In this document: in pieces, positions 1 through 8,974 of the stretch
Position numbering within the stretch: the stretch's first letter is position 1
Layout of the letters: each line of letters begins with the position of its first letter
Origin: an uncultured Alphaproteobacteria bacterium
GTDB taxonomy: Bacteria > Pseudomonadota > Alphaproteobacteria > GCA-2731375
NCBI GenBank assembly: GCA_951812805.1
Contig: CATOSZ010000001.1
Span: 1,664,017-1,728,016, forward strand
Direction: 5' to 3'
DNA length: 64,000 nt
Translations under genes and position numbers: made by a program
Notes under the pieces: model-generated
What the model was told of the DNA's origin: nothing
The model's database searches: none
What the model saw: only the letters and a program-made list of their open reading frames with translations

Positions 1-2
1 CA

Positions 3-941
3 CCGGCGGCGGTGGTTCACAACGTCAATCGCCTTCTGGCAGAGATTCGCGCGCGCAAGCGCTGGAGCCTCAATCTCGGCTTCGCTCTCGCGCCGGACAG
101 CAACGTTTCGGCGGCATCGGACAATCGGACGATCTGGATCGACACGGCCTACGGTCGTCTGCCGTTTACCTACGAGACGGCGCCGAAGTCGGGCATCGGC
201 GTCTCGGTGTGGGCCGGGGGCGAGTACCAGTATCCGCTGAACGACCGCTGGCGATTGCGTGCCGGGGCGGACGTATCGCGGCGCGAGTACCGCGGCGGTG
301 AATTCGACCGCATGACGCTCGAGGCCCATACGGGGCCACGCTGGCTGATCGACGACGACACCGAGGCGAGCCTGCTGGCGACGGTGCGCCAGAACTGGCT
401 CGCCGACGATCCCTACTATCGCGACCTCGGCTTGCGCTTCGAGGGCCATCGCCGGCTGACGCGACGGATGACGGCCAGCCTGCGGGCCTCCTGGTTCGAC
501 CGGAAGTACGACGAGAGCCCCGATCTCGAGGGCCCGGTGATGGATGTCTCGCTGGGGGGGAGCTATCTGCTGACGCCGACGCTGCGGGCGGATCTGCGGG
601 TGGGCTGGTCGCGGGAGCGGCCGGAGCGCCGACGGCAGCGCAACGATGGCCATTGGGTGCAAGCGGGGCTGACGGCGGCGCTGCCCTGGGGCTTCACATT
701 GGGCGGCAGCGCCGCGTTGCGCCGGACCGGCTACGAGGGCAATTGGTATCCGTTCACCGAGAGTGGGCGATCGCGCAGGGACACGACCCGCGTCTTCCGA
801 CTGAGCGTCCATCACCGGGCCTTCACCCTGTGGGGCTTCAGCCCACGGCTGTCGCTGGTGCGCGAGGATCGCGCCTCCAACGCCCAGCTGCACGACTACG
901 AGCGAACCTACGGCGAACTAAGCTTCGTCAGGTTGTTCTGA
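3..941 (+). CDS. SLAM/DUF560-like outer-membrane beta-barrel protein, C-terminal part
   Basis: The reading frame is open from the window edge and ends in a TGA at 939-941, so the N-terminus lies outside the window. The visible 309-residue part begins with a segment like the start of the barrel domain of surface lipoprotein assembly modifiers (motif FALAPDSNVSAASD). It continues as alternating polar/aromatic strands and ends in phenylalanine, as outer-membrane barrels do. In that family an N-terminal TPR region precedes a 14-strand barrel that moves lipoproteins or other cargo to the surface; only the barrel is seen here. No obvious cargo gene follows, because the next gene is on the other strand. 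Another large DUF560-type barrel is the main alternative. Confidence 0.7.
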   Translation, partial: PAAVVHNVNRLLAEIRARKRWSLNLGFALAPDSNVSAASDNRTIWIDTAYGRLPFTYETAPKSGIGVSVWAGGEYQYPLNDRWRLRAGADVSRREYRGGEFDRMTLEAHTGPRWLIDDDTEASLLATVRQNWLADDPYYRDLGLRFEGHRRLTRRMTASLRASWFDRKYDESPDLEGPVMDVSLGGSYLLTPTLRADLRVGWSRERPERRRQRNDGHWVQAGLTAALPWGFTLGGSAALRRTGYEGNWYPFTESGRSRRDTTRVFRLSVHHRAFTLWGFSPRLSLVREDRASNAQLHDYERTYGELSFVRLF

Positions 942-985
942 TGGCGGGTCACCGCAGGACCCTCGGCGGATAAAGCGCTGTCGTT

Positions 986-3256
986 CTACATCCCAATGCT
1001 CGTCCCCCGGCTGATTTCCTGTTCGTGTTGGAGCGTTCGTTCCTCGCGCGGCCCATGGCGCTCGACCGCGTAGGCGATGTCCCGGTCGAGTTTGTTTCGC
1101 GCCTCTCCGCGCCGGGCGGGATCGGGATCGTCGAGCCCGGCGGCGGTCTTCGGGATATCGGTGGCGAAATAGGTGGTGCTCATGACATGGCCCTGGCGGT
1201 CTTCTAATTCACCCTGGGCCGCGTGTAACAGGGCGGCGAGGGGCGCGGCGGCGCGCCGCAGCCGGTCCGTGGCGGGCCGGTGGCCGTCGTCGAGGTGATG
1301 GGCGTAGATGTTATGGCTTTCGAGGATCCGGTTGGCCCGCGCCAGGACCTGGACGGACGAGGCCCGCCACTCGTCGTAGCGCGGGAGTTCGGCAAGCAGG
1401 GTTCCACTTTGGCGCACGGCCTGCTGGCCCTTCTCGCCGGCGGCCCGGTGAGCCTCGAGGCCGGCGGCGATCTCGTCGATATGGGCGAGCGCCGCCTGGC
1501 GGTCGTCGACATGGGGGTGATCGGCGCGCGGGCCGTGGTGCTCGACGAGGCTGGCGAGATGGACGTCGAACAGGCGGTAGTGGTTCCGGAGCGTATCGGG
1601 GCCTTTGGCGAAGCCCTGTTCGAGGGCGTAGGTGTTCATGATATCCCCCATCGCCCGGTTCCAGGGATCATGGGGATCGCTGTTGGCGACGGCGAGCAGG
1701 AGAGGCAGAAGCCTGGGACGGAGGTCTTGCTTTGGAGCCCCTGTGTCATGGCGGGCGATGTGGCGGGCGCCGTCGGGATCGGCGAGCGCGGCGTGGACAT
1801 CGCGGATCAGATCCAGGGCCTGGCGTTTCCACGCGGCATAGCCGGCGGTGGCGGGGAGATAGTGCCCGGCCTGACGGGCTTGGGCTTCGAGCATCTGGAA
1901 GCGTTCGGTCAAATGGGCGGTGCGAGCCGGCATTTGGCCGACCTGGGCAGCGGCATCACGATCACGCCCGGCGGCGGCGAGGAGGCCCTGGAGGGTTTCG
2001 CGGTGGGCGGCGGTGAGATCGGGCCGGTCGACGAGGTCGCGCATCCGCGCGAGCAGCGGCGTGTGGCCGTTCGTCTCGAAGATATGCCGTCCCTCACGCT
2101 CGGCGGCTTCCAGAAGCGCGTTCCATTCGCCCGCCAGCGCGGCGTAGCGCTCTTCCGCCGAGGGCCCGGGCGGCTCCACGGGCGCCGGGTCGACGGGCGG
2201 CGCGGCGGGCGCCGGCACCTCGTTCCGAGCCGCCTCCGGGTCCGGGCCCGATACCGGGCGGCCGTCCCGGTAGCCTTGCAGCACGGTTTCGATTCCCGGG
2301 CGAAGGGCATCGGGCAGGTCGGCGAGCGCCAGGAGAGCCTCGTAGCGGGCGATCACGGCCTCGTGGCCCGGATAGAGGTAAGGGGAGAGGCCGGCGTCCG
2401 TCGCCGCTTGGACGTGAGTCCGGACGGCCCGCTGGGTCTCCTGGAGGAGCTGCCGGGTCTCCGGCGAAATTGCCGGGTCACCCATCGGCTCCGGTGGCGC
2501 CCCGGGGTCGATCCCGGGTTCCCCGCCGATTTCCCGGTGTCGTTCGTCCTGCGCTGCCGTCCGTCCGGTATTCTCTGGTGCGTGCGTCATCTCGTGCCTC
2601 CTGGTCTCGCTATCCCCTGCCTGTGCGACGGCCTCGGCGGCGGCCTCGGTCGCGGCCGCCTCGGCGACGGCGTCACGGAAGCCCGCCGCCCGCTCGTATT
2701 GCTGCTCCAATTCCCGCAGCGCCCCAGGCGCCAGCCGGGGCCAGGCGGCGCGTAGCGCGGCGAAGTCGCGCCCGCCCTCGCGGAACGGCGCGAGTTCGCC
2801 GAGCAGGCGCCGGTGGCGCGCCAGCAGCGCGCCGAAGCCCGGTTCCCGCACGATGTCGTCGCCCTCCCCCGCCCGGTAGCGCTCGTAGCCGGCGGCGAGC
2901 GAGGCGAGCTCGCCGTCGAGCCGGCCGGCCGCCGCGCCATGGCGCCAGAGCACGGCGCGCTGGCGGACCTGCCGGTCGAGCCGGGCGACGACGTTGCCCT
3001 CCGCGGTCTGGGGCCGGGGCCGGGGTCCGGCCTCGTCGCCGGGGCGCCTCTCCCCCGCAGGGGGTTCCACGAAGAGGTCGCGTTGCGCTTCCGAGAGATG
3101 GTCCGAGGCGGCCTCCTTCTCGCCGCCGCGCGACCAGAGCCGGGCCAGATGGGCGCGGACCTCGGCCGCGCTCACCGGTTGGTCGTGGGTATCCTCGGCC
3201 CGGTCCTCGAGAATGCGCTGATGCAGCGGCTGGCGGTTGACGTAGATGTCCAGGCG
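986..3256 (-). CDS. Large hypothetical protein, 5' end removed by IS21 copy D
   Basis: About 757 residues are readable up to the IS21 terminus at 3257. The open frame picks up a TTG at 3262 inside the IS, so the native start is lost. The protein is charged and rich in Ala, Arg and Glu. A Pro-rich linker (around residues 340-370) separates helical segments that repeat a pattern like LLARMRDLVDRPDLTAAHRETL. There is no signal peptide or membrane segment. I do not recognise it. Its composition resembles the non-catalytic C-terminal tails of large plasmid or phage proteins such as relaxases, and the pilus and DotD-like genes elsewhere in the window make a conjugation link conceivable, but no relaxase motif is visible. 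Confidence 0.6.
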   Translation of the reverse strand, partial: RLDIYVNRQPLHQRILEDRAEDTHDQPVSAAEVRAHLARLWSRGGEKEAASDHLSEAQRDLFVEPPAGERRPGDEAGPRPRPQTAEGNVVARLDRQVRQRAVLWRHGAAAGRLDGELASLAAGYERYRAGEGDDIVREPGFGALLARHRRLLGELAPFREGGRDFAALRAAWPRLAPGALRELEQQYERAAGFRDAVAEAAATEAAAEAVAQAGDSETRRHEMTHAPENTGRTAAQDERHREIGGEPGIDPGAPPEPMGDPAISPETRQLLQETQRAVRTHVQAATDAGLSPYLYPGHEAVIARYEALLALADLPDALRPGIETVLQGYRDGRPVSGPDPEAARNEVPAPAAPPVDPAPVEPPGPSAEERYAALAGEWNALLEAAEREGRHIFETNGHTPLLARMRDLVDRPDLTAAHRETLQGLLAAAGRDRDAAAQVGQMPARTAHLTERFQMLEAQARQAGHYLPATAGYAAWKRQALDLIRDVHAALADPDGARHIARHDTGAPKQDLRPRLLPLLLAVANSDPHDPWNRAMGDIMNTYALEQGFAKGPDTLRNHYRLFDVHLASLVEHHGPRADHPHVDDRQAALAHIDEIAAGLEAHRAAGEKGQQAVRQSGTLLAELPRYDEWRASSVQVLARANRILESHNIYAHHLDDGHRPATDRLRRAAAPLAALLHAAQGELEDRQGHVMSTTYFATDIPKTAAGLDDPDPARRGEARNKLDRDIAYAVERHGPREERTLQHEQEISRGTSIGM

Positions 3257-3325
3257 TGTCAATCAGCATTTAATTCTGACCCCCTATCGGCGTGCAAAAT
3301 TGACCCCCCCCCTTGCTTCGACGGA

Positions 3326-3432
3326 GGTTGTCCCGGTAGTCCACGGGAGGGCCCCGCGCGGCTTCGTGTAGCGCTTTGCGTTACGCGGAGCGAAGCCGCG
3401 TGGGAGGGGCCTGTGGGCCCACCGGGACAACC
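3326..3432. repeat. Long imperfect hairpin in IS21 copy D leader
   Basis: The outer arms GGTTGTCCCGGT and ACCGGGACAACC pair over 12 bases. An inner stem GCGGCTTCG/CGAAGCCGC encloses a smaller hairpin around GCGCTTTGCG. The same 107-base structure is present in copies C and A. It lies between the left IS terminus and the istB terminator and covers no coding sequence. Confidence 0.7.
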
Positions 3433-3825
3433 GGGCCGGCGGCGGAACGTGGGGATCAGGTGGGGTTCTTGAAGTGGCAATGAGCTTTTGAAGTAGTGTC
3501 CAGACTGTTCTGCAAGTTTGTCATGGCTGCCGATGAGGGCCACCGGCATGCCTGGCGCGGAGATTTCGATTGCTCGGAGCGCCAGGCATGCCGAGCCGCC
3601 GTCAGGCGGCTTTCTGGATGCGTTCGCTTTTGCTCTCCTTGAGATGGATCATGTTGAGCTAGCGGTTGGCATCCAGCCAGTCCTCATGGATTTCGATCGC
3701 GAGAGCCCGGACCAGCCGGAGGCAGCTCATCCACCCCATCGGCCCGGACTTGTGCCCCAGCTACGAAACCCCTTTTGCAGAACAATCTGTACAGGACCCG
3801 TTTTGATTTGCCCGCCTTTGCGATG

Positions 3826-3874
3826 AAAGCCCCCAGGCTGATTGGCTCCATATAGCGGATCAGCCTGGGGCTTT
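3826..3874 (-). terminator. Hairpin downstream of istB (copy D)
   Basis: AAAGCCCCCAGGCTGAT pairs with ATCAGCCTGGGGCTTT around a loop of about 17 bases. It sits about 13 bases after the istB stop codon. On the minus strand the stem runs out into TTTCATCG, a short T stretch, so it could serve as an intrinsic terminator for istAB. Confidence 0.6.
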
Positions 3875-3887
3875 GCTTACAGGGCGG

Positions 3888-4094
3888 CTACTTTTGTCGT
3901 CGCTGTTTGCTTTGTGCGAAGCGGTAAGACATGTTGCCTGTTTCGATGATTGCGCAGTGATGCGTTACACGATCCAGCAACGCGGTTGTCATTTTTGCAT
4001 CTCCGAAGACGGAGACCCATTCCCCGAACTCCAGATTGGTGGTGATGATGACGCTGGTCTTCTCATAGAGTTTGCTGATCAGGTGGAACAAGAG
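3888..4094 (-). pseudogene. istB: istB fragment, 3' end (copy D)
   Basis: This is the last 68 or so codons of the IstB ATPase seen whole in copies A and B, including the segment [18 protein letters not shown]. The coding sequence is broken at 4094 by insertion of element E; the 5' part resumes at 6721-7251. Without the Walker A half it cannot act as the transposition helper. Confidence 0.88.
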
Positions 4095-4199
4095 TGCGGA
4101 TTTCGGTAGTTCCGGACGGCGGTTTCAGTAAGTCCTGGCCACCGATTTCATAAAGTCCCGGCCGGTTCCGGGAGTTTGGCTTCGGGTGCCTTGTTGCCG

Positions 4200-4976
4200 T
4201 CAGTCGGGATTGTTTTCCGTTGTGGTTGGCTGGGTCAAGTCGGTCGTCGATTTCTTCTTTCGCATGCTGTCGCCTTTCAAGCCGATGCGGTGGGCGTTGT
4301 GGATGACGCGGTCGAGGATGGCGTCGGCGATGGTGGCCTCGCCGATCAGGTCGTGCCAGGCGGTCACGGGGATCTGCGCGGTGATGAGGGTTGAGCGTCG
4401 GTGGTATCGTTCCTCGCAGATTTCCAGGAGATCGAGGCGCTGGCGGTCGGTCAGGCCATGGGTTCCCCAGTCGTCGAGGACGAGCAGCTGGACCCGGGCG
4501 AGGCGGTCGATCAGGCGGGGCAGCCGGCCGTCGAGGCGGGCCATGGCGAGGTCCTCGAAGAGCCTGGGCATGCGGACGTAGAGGACGGAATGATCGAGCC
4601 TGGCGGCCTGATGGGCGATGGCACAGGCGAGCCATGTCTTGCCGGTTCCGGTCTGGCCGGTGACGATGAGGTTCTCGTGTGCCTTGAGCCAGACGCCCTG
4701 GGCGAGAGAGAGGACGGCGCGGCGGTCGAGGCCTCGTTCGGCGGCGAAGTCGATGTCCTCGATGCAGGCCTCGGGGAAGCGTAGCCTGGCCTGTCTGAGG
4801 CGGTTGGCGAGGCGCTTGTCGGCGCGGGTGGCGGCCTCGCGGTCGAGCATGAGGGCGAGCCAGTCCTCGCGGTTCAATTCCGATGATTGGCCTCGCTCGG
4901 CCATGTCGCGGTAAGCCTCTGCCATGCCCTTGAAGCCGAGGGCCTGCATCTGGTCGAGGGTCGGGTGTGTCAGCAT
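4200..4976 (-). CDS. istB: IS21-type transposition helper ATPase IstB (element E)
   Basis: The product is a 258-residue AAA+ ATPase that selects the target and stimulates IstA. Walker A is [13 protein letters not shown] at about residue 105. Walker B is [12 protein letters not shown] near residue 168. The N-terminal helical part begins [15 protein letters not shown], the usual start of the family. ATG 4976 was chosen because it follows the istA stop at 4994 by 17 bases and gives the family's normal length (about 250). It shares only general family similarity with the IstB of copies A-D. A C-terminal Lys/Thr-rich tail is dispensable-looking. It is transcribed behind istA. Confidence 0.93.
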   Translation of the reverse strand: MLTHPTLDQMQALGFKGMAEAYRDMAERGQSSELNREDWLALMLDREAATRADKRLANRLRQARLRFPEACIEDIDFAAERGLDRRAVLSLAQGVWLKAHENLIVTGQTGTGKTWLACAIAHQAARLDHSVLYVRMPRLFEDLAMARLDGRLPRLIDRLARVQLLVLDDWGTHGLTDRQRLDLLEICEERYHRRSTLITAQIPVTAWHDLIGEATIADAILDRVIHNAHRIGLKGDSMRKKKSTTDLTQPTTTENNPD

Positions 4977-4993
4977 GAGGTGTCTTCTCCTGG

Positions 4994-6562
4994 TTATCGG
5001 TAGTAGCCGGGGCCGCGGATGTTGGTGTGTGGCGGCAGCGGCAGAAGCGGTTCGCGCTCGGGGCGTGTGCGATCGAGGCCGGACTTGAGGATGGCGGCGA
5101 GCGATGAGTAGCTGGTCGTGTTGATGGTGAGCGCGCGTGCGCAGGCGGCCTCGACGCGTTCCGGTTCGTATCGGCGGGCGAGCGACAAGACGCCCATGGC
5201 GCTGCGATAGCCTTGCTCGGGATGGGGCCGATCGCGGATCATCCGCTCGACCAGGAGGGCGGCGTTGGGGCCGATGCGGCTGGCCTGGTCGATCAGGCTT
5301 TGTGGCGTTCGCTCGGCATAGCGCTGGTGCGCCTTGGGCATGTGGGCCGGGATCGTGGCATGGCCGCCATGCGGTGAGCGGCGGAGATGGCTGGCGACGC
5401 GCTTGTGGTTGTGGAAGATCTCGACCGTGCGGTGAGTGAGCCGGACTTGGACCTTGCGGCCGATCAGGCCGTGCGGCACGGAGTAGAAGCTGCGCTCGAC
5501 GTCGACGTGATAGTCGGAATGGACCTTGGCGGTCTTCCATTCGGCATATTCGAAGGGCGTCGTCGGCAGGGGTGCCAGGGCCTCGCGCTCGATGGCCTCG
5601 AACATCTGGCGCCGGCTCTTTCCAAGGTTGCGCATGGGCCGCTCGTTGAGCTCCTCGAGGAGGTCGCGGATCGCCCGGTTGAGCTGGTCGAGGGAGAAGA
5701 AGCGCGTATTGCGCAGTCTTGCCAGGATCCAGCGCTCGACGACCTGGACGGCGACTTCGACCTTGGCCTTGTCGCGCGGCTTGCGGACCCGGGTCGGCAG
5801 GACGGTGGTGTCGTAGTGCTCGGCGAGCGCGGCGAAGGTCGGGTTGAGGGTCGGCTCGAACCAGAGCGGCTTGGCGACGCCGGCCTTGAGGTTATCGCAG
5901 ACGATGCTCTTGGGCACGCCGCCGAAGTAGGCGAGCGCCCGGCATTGTCCGGCGACCCAGTCGGGCAGGCGCTGGGTCAGGCTGGCGGTGGCGAAGGTGA
6001 GCGAGGAAGCGCCCAGCACGGCGACGAAGATCTGCGCGTCGTGCACCTCGCCGGTCTCGGGGTCGACGATGTCCACCGTCTGGCCGGCATAATCGGTCTG
6101 CATGACCGCACCGGCCTCGTGGCGGTTGCGCCAGGTGGCGCCGGTGCGCCGCTTGAACGCCGTGAAGGCTTCGCAGAACCAGGTGTAGCCGTAGCCATCG
6201 GGATGTGAGGCGCGGTATTCCTGCCAGAGCAGGGTCAGCGTCACCCCCTTGCGCTTCAGCTCGGCCGCGACCGTCGGCCAGTGCGGCTCGCACCTGTCGC
6301 GCGGGGGCCGGCCCATGCGGCGGAACAGCGTCTCTTGCAGGACCGCGTCGTCCTCGTATTCCGCCGGCAGCGGCCAGGCGGTAAGGCCGACCTCGCGGGC
6401 CCGCAGCAAATAGGTCGACACTGTCGTCTTGGAGACCTTCAGCCGTTCCGCCACCTCTCGCGCCGAGAGGCCTTGGTCATGCGTCAGCCGCAGGATCGTT
6501 CGTGCATCTCTCACCGTCGTTCGTCTCGTCTGCTTCCGTCTGGGCATGTCCCCTCCCGGCAA
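4994..6562 (-). CDS. istA: IS21-type DDE transposase IstA (element E)
   Basis: The product is a 522-residue transposase from ATG 6562; a second in-frame ATG at 6547 (MPRRKQ) is equally plausible. A helix-turn-helix lies near the N-terminus ([20 protein letters not shown], about residues 33-52). The rve/DDE core follows: first Asp in [12 protein letters not shown], second in [10 protein letters not shown], and Glu in the [14 protein letters not shown] segment. The C-terminal Mu-transposase-like domain ends at the stop. Length is normal for the family. It acts on the ends of element E with IstB, and the intact frame plus clean target duplication suggests a recent move. Confidence 0.93.
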   Translation of the reverse strand: MPGGDMPRRKQTRRTTVRDARTILRLTHDQGLSAREVAERLKVSKTTVSTYLLRAREVGLTAWPLPAEYEDDAVLQETLFRRMGRPPRDRCEPHWPTVAAELKRKGVTLTLLWQEYRASHPDGYGYTWFCEAFTAFKRRTGATWRNRHEAGAVMQTDYAGQTVDIVDPETGEVHDAQIFVAVLGASSLTFATASLTQRLPDWVAGQCRALAYFGGVPKSIVCDNLKAGVAKPLWFEPTLNPTFAALAEHYDTTVLPTRVRKPRDKAKVEVAVQVVERWILARLRNTRFFSLDQLNRAIRDLLEELNERPMRNLGKSRRQMFEAIEREALAPLPTTPFEYAEWKTAKVHSDYHVDVERSFYSVPHGLIGRKVQVRLTHRTVEIFHNHKRVASHLRRSPHGGHATIPAHMPKAHQRYAERTPQSLIDQASRIGPNAALLVERMIRDRPHPEQGYRSAMGVLSLARRYEPERVEAACARALTINTTSYSSLAAILKSGLDRTRPEREPLLPLPPHTNIRGPGYYR

Positions 6563-6720
6563 AAGCCAAGAGGTAGACGCCGAGACGGCGCACCCGAAAG
6601 CTGAACTCAGATCGCCCCGTGATGCTGTCCGGGACTTTCCGGAATCACTGGCCGCGACTTACTGAAATCTCTGGCCAGGACTTTCCGTAATCGGTGTCCG
6701 GGACTTTCCGAAACGCGCAA

Positions 6721-7251
6721 CAAGAGCGCACCGCCGGATTTGGGGAATGGGATATAGCCCAGTTCGTCGATGATGACGCAATCCATGGCCGTCAGTTGCC
6801 GGATGATCTTGCCGGCGTTGCCTTCGGCCTGTTCCTTGATCAGCGCATTGATCAGATCGACGGCGTTGAAGAAACGGACCTTCTTTCCCTGATTGATCAA
6901 CAGCGTCCCCAGAGCAATGGCGATGTGGGTTTTGCCCGTACCGGTTCCGCCCACCAGAATGAGGTTGTGGGCCTCCTGGGTGAACTGCCCTGAGCAGAAG
7001 GGGTCGATTTGCGCTTGGGTGACGGCGGCTAGGCCGTAATCGAAAGTGGCGAAGTCCTTATGGTGGGGGAACTTCGAGGCCCGCATTTGGTGCTGGATAG
7101 AGCGCACCCGGCGCTCTACAGTCTCGGCGTCGATCAGTTGCTTTATCGCAGTGGTCAGACTTGGCGGCTTGCGCGCGGCCAGCAAAGCTTCGGCGCAAGC
7201 CGCCATTCCATACAGCCTCAGGGCGATCAGTTGGTCTATCAAAGCTTTCAT
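6721..7251 (-). pseudogene. istB: istB fragment, 5' end (copy D)
   Basis: The fragment begins at ATG 7251 ([16 protein letters not shown]), overlapping the istA stop as in the intact copies. It carries the Walker A motif [11 protein letters not shown] and the Walker B motif VIIDELGYI. The coding sequence stops at the target duplication of element E and continues at 3888-4094. The frame reads on into element E for a non-native tail. Confidence 0.88.
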
Positions 7252-7712
7252 GCGACGGCCTCCCCGGCAACGCACAGCGTCTCATAGCGCTTGCAGTCCG
7301 CTTCGGGCCGCAAGGTCAGTTGCGGATAGGCGTGGCTCTCGCCCCATGGCGCGATGACCGGCTCCACCAGTTGGTTGATCAGATTGATGATGGCCGGAAG
7401 GCGCAGCGTGTTCTGCTCCACGGCCAGTTCACAGGCTATCTCGACCACCTCGATCCCGTGATCCTGGGCCAGCAGGAGCAGATCGACAAACTCCCGGTCC
7501 CCGCCTTTGCCGGCCATGTAATGCGCCCTGACCCGGTGCATCGCCTCAGGCAATTGCCAACCCACAAAGGGCGCGCCATCTCTCAGCGCGCCGGGCTTGC
7601 GGTCGAGTAGGGGCAGGTAATGCCAGGGCTCGAAATAGCTGGCGTTGCGGGTAAAGCGGCGCTTGTGCTCGGCAATCACATTCTGCCCTGACACAACCAC
7701 GATCCGGTCCGC
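7248..7712 (-). pseudogene. istA: istA fragment, 3' end (copy D)
   Basis: The last 154 or so codons match the IstA of copies A-C exactly (ending [12 protein letters not shown]). Identity ends at 7712 within GGTCCGC; beyond that the sequence is unrelated. The HTH and the DDE catalytic residues are missing, so the fragment is inactive. Confidence 0.88.
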
Positions 7713-7993
7713 TGTGGGGAGACAGAAAAGATTGAGAATCCGGACTATCTCGGATGAGGTCGGACTATTCCGAACAAAGCCTTGTCGGATCAGTAGGTTG
7801 AGGGCGGTCGGCGGGCCTCTCGGGGTCGGAATCGGGCTATCGAAAATATTTGTCGAAATGGCCGTTCAGAGGCCATGAATCGGCTGGAAACGGATCGAAA
7901 AGGCCCATTTTCGGCCCCCTGAATTCGCGCCAAAATCGGCCATTTCCGGGAGCGTCGATTCGCGGTTGCCAAACCGAGGAACGGCGGCCGGGA
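7713..7993. other. Non-coding junction between IS21 copy D and prophage remnant; possible end of another IS
   Basis: No gene is supported here. The first 95 bases start TGTGGGGAGACAG and carry two related repeats, ATCCGGACTATCTCGG and GGTCGGACTATTCCG. This pattern resembles the multiple terminal repeats of an IS21-family end. The rest holds short palindromic GGCC and AAAATCGGCC blocks close to the end of the prophage coding sequence. Confidence 0.4.
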
Positions 7994-8755
7994 CTACGTC
8001 CTTTGATCGAGCAGGCGCTGGGCCTGCGCGGCGGGATCGACGAGTCCGACGTTGTGGGCGAAGCCCGGATCGATGCCGACCGGGATCCGGTGGATCTGTC
8101 CGTTGCGCCTGTCGAGCCAATCCCGGGTCCGGTCCCAGCCGTCGGGTGGGCGATCGGAGACGGCGTGACCGTAGCGCTCGAGATCGTCTTCGCCGAGCTG
8201 CTGGACGATGCAACGGCATTTCCAGCCGTTGGGCGGATAGTGGCTGTGCCAGAAGGGGTCGTCCCAGCGCAGCACGGTGCCATGCCAGGCCATGTGTTCG
8301 GGCCGGGTGCGCCTGTCCTGAACGGCGACGTAGCGGAGATAGGATAATCGGCCGGCGAGCCGTTCGATCTTTTCCCAGCGGCCATGGGCGTAGGCCATGC
8401 GGAGATTGGTGTCGAAGATGATGCGCAGACGATGGGGCGAGCCGAGTTGGACGATCTGGCTCTCGCCGGTCAGGGGATCGATCATGCGCTCGCGGCCCCA
8501 CCAGCCCTTGCGGCGCAGAATGGGTTCGAGTTCGCCCTGGAACCAGTCGTAGGTCTTGCCCTCGGCGACCGCCGCGTCCACGGCGGCGCGGATGTCCTCG
8601 AGAATGTCGAGCTGCGCCACCTTGGCGACGGTGAAGGAGGCGGTGTGCCGTGCGGCGTCGGTGTCGAGCCAGTGGTAGCCGATATGGTAGCCCTTGGCGC
8701 GGAAGTGCTCGATCGCCTCCCGGGGCGGGACGTCGAGGATCTCGGGGTCCGCCAT
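7994..8755 (-). CDS. Phage Mu gpF-like head morphogenesis (MuF) protein
   Basis: The product is 253 residues. MuF-domain proteins are minor head proteins bound near the portal and are needed for assembly or DNA ejection. The C-terminal half has the hallmark HYPPNGWKCRC segment preceded by HMAWHGTVLRWDDPFW, and the N-terminal half is helical. ATG 8755 follows the small upstream gene by 9 bases. It is shorter than Mu gp30 itself but within the range of this family in alphaproteobacterial prophages. The next expected genes (morphogenesis factor, protease and scaffold) are missing because the region ends 280 bases downstream at an IS. Confidence 0.87.
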   Translation of the reverse strand: MADPEILDVPPREAIEHFRAKGYHIGYHWLDTDAARHTASFTVAKVAQLDILEDIRAAVDAAVAEGKTYDWFQGELEPILRRKGWWGRERMIDPLTGESQIVQLGSPHRLRIIFDTNLRMAYAHGRWEKIERLAGRLSYLRYVAVQDRRTRPEHMAWHGTVLRWDDPFWHSHYPPNGWKCRCIVQQLGEDDLERYGHAVSDRPPDGWDRTRDWLDRRNGQIHRIPVGIDPGFAHNVGLVDPAAQAQRLLDQRT

Positions 8756-8764
8756 GATCGGTCT

Positions 8765-8971
8765 TCAGTTCAAGCCGCGGGGGGAGATGGGCGTGAGTTC
8801 GCCGACGGCGGCGGCAATCCATCCGCCGCCGTCCGCTTCCAGCACGGCGCCGGCGAGATCGCCGTGGTCGTCGTGGAGCATGTGTTGAACGCGGCCATTG
8901 CGCCGTCCCGCTGGCCAGCGCATCCAGTGGCCGGGCTGGATATCGTCTTGTGCGTCTTCGCGTCCGGCCAT
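8765..8971 (-). CDS. Small hypothetical phage protein (68 aa)
   Basis: The frame fills the gap between the portal gene (3 bases upstream) and the MuF gene (9 bases downstream), which is why I accept it. The sequence is polar with a hydrophobic centre (LAGAVLEADGGGWIAAAV) and has several His and Asp residues. No domain is recognised. In related Mu-like phages a small reading frame at this place is common, but I cannot assign a role. Confidence 0.5.
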   Translation of the reverse strand: MAGREDAQDDIQPGHWMRWPAGRRNGRVQHMLHDDHGDLAGAVLEADGGGWIAAAVGELTPISPRGLN

Positions 8972-8974
8972 GGC

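Larger units (their letters stand above)
4095..6720 (-). mobile_element. IS21-family element E, intact and nested in copy D
   Basis: The termini are TGCGGATTTCGG on the left and CCGAAACGCGCA on the right. They are inverted repeats with the TG...CA ends expected of IS21. The 7-base ACAAGAG occurs at 4088-4094 and again at 6721-6727, a target-site duplication inside the istB of copy D. Repeats of GGACTTTCCG stand near the right end, like the multiple terminal binding sites of this family. Length is 2626 bp with full-length istA and istB. It is a different lineage from copies A-D, judged by the IstA and IstB sequences. Confidence 0.93.
3257..7712 (-). mobile_element. IS21-family element copy D, split by element E and truncated at the istA end
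   Basis: The left terminus TGTCAATCAGC matches copies A and C. Sequence equal to copy A runs from 3257 to 4094, is interrupted by element E (4095-6720), resumes at 6721/6728 and stops matching after 7712, in the middle of istA. About 1.15 kb of the istA side and the right terminus are missing. The first copied bases contain two terminal repeats (TTCTGACCCCC and AAATTGACCCCC) of the kind IS21 transposases bind. The poly-C run after the second repeat is 9 bases here and 10 in copies A and C. The element is not functional. Confidence 0.9.

Noticed and set aside
1280..2755. Long 491-codon plus-strand frame opposite the hypothetical gene at 986-3256
   Set aside because: It is a GC-driven antisense shadow: low-complexity Gly/Val/Arg composition, no ribosome-binding site, and the minus-strand frame has coherent domain-like composition.
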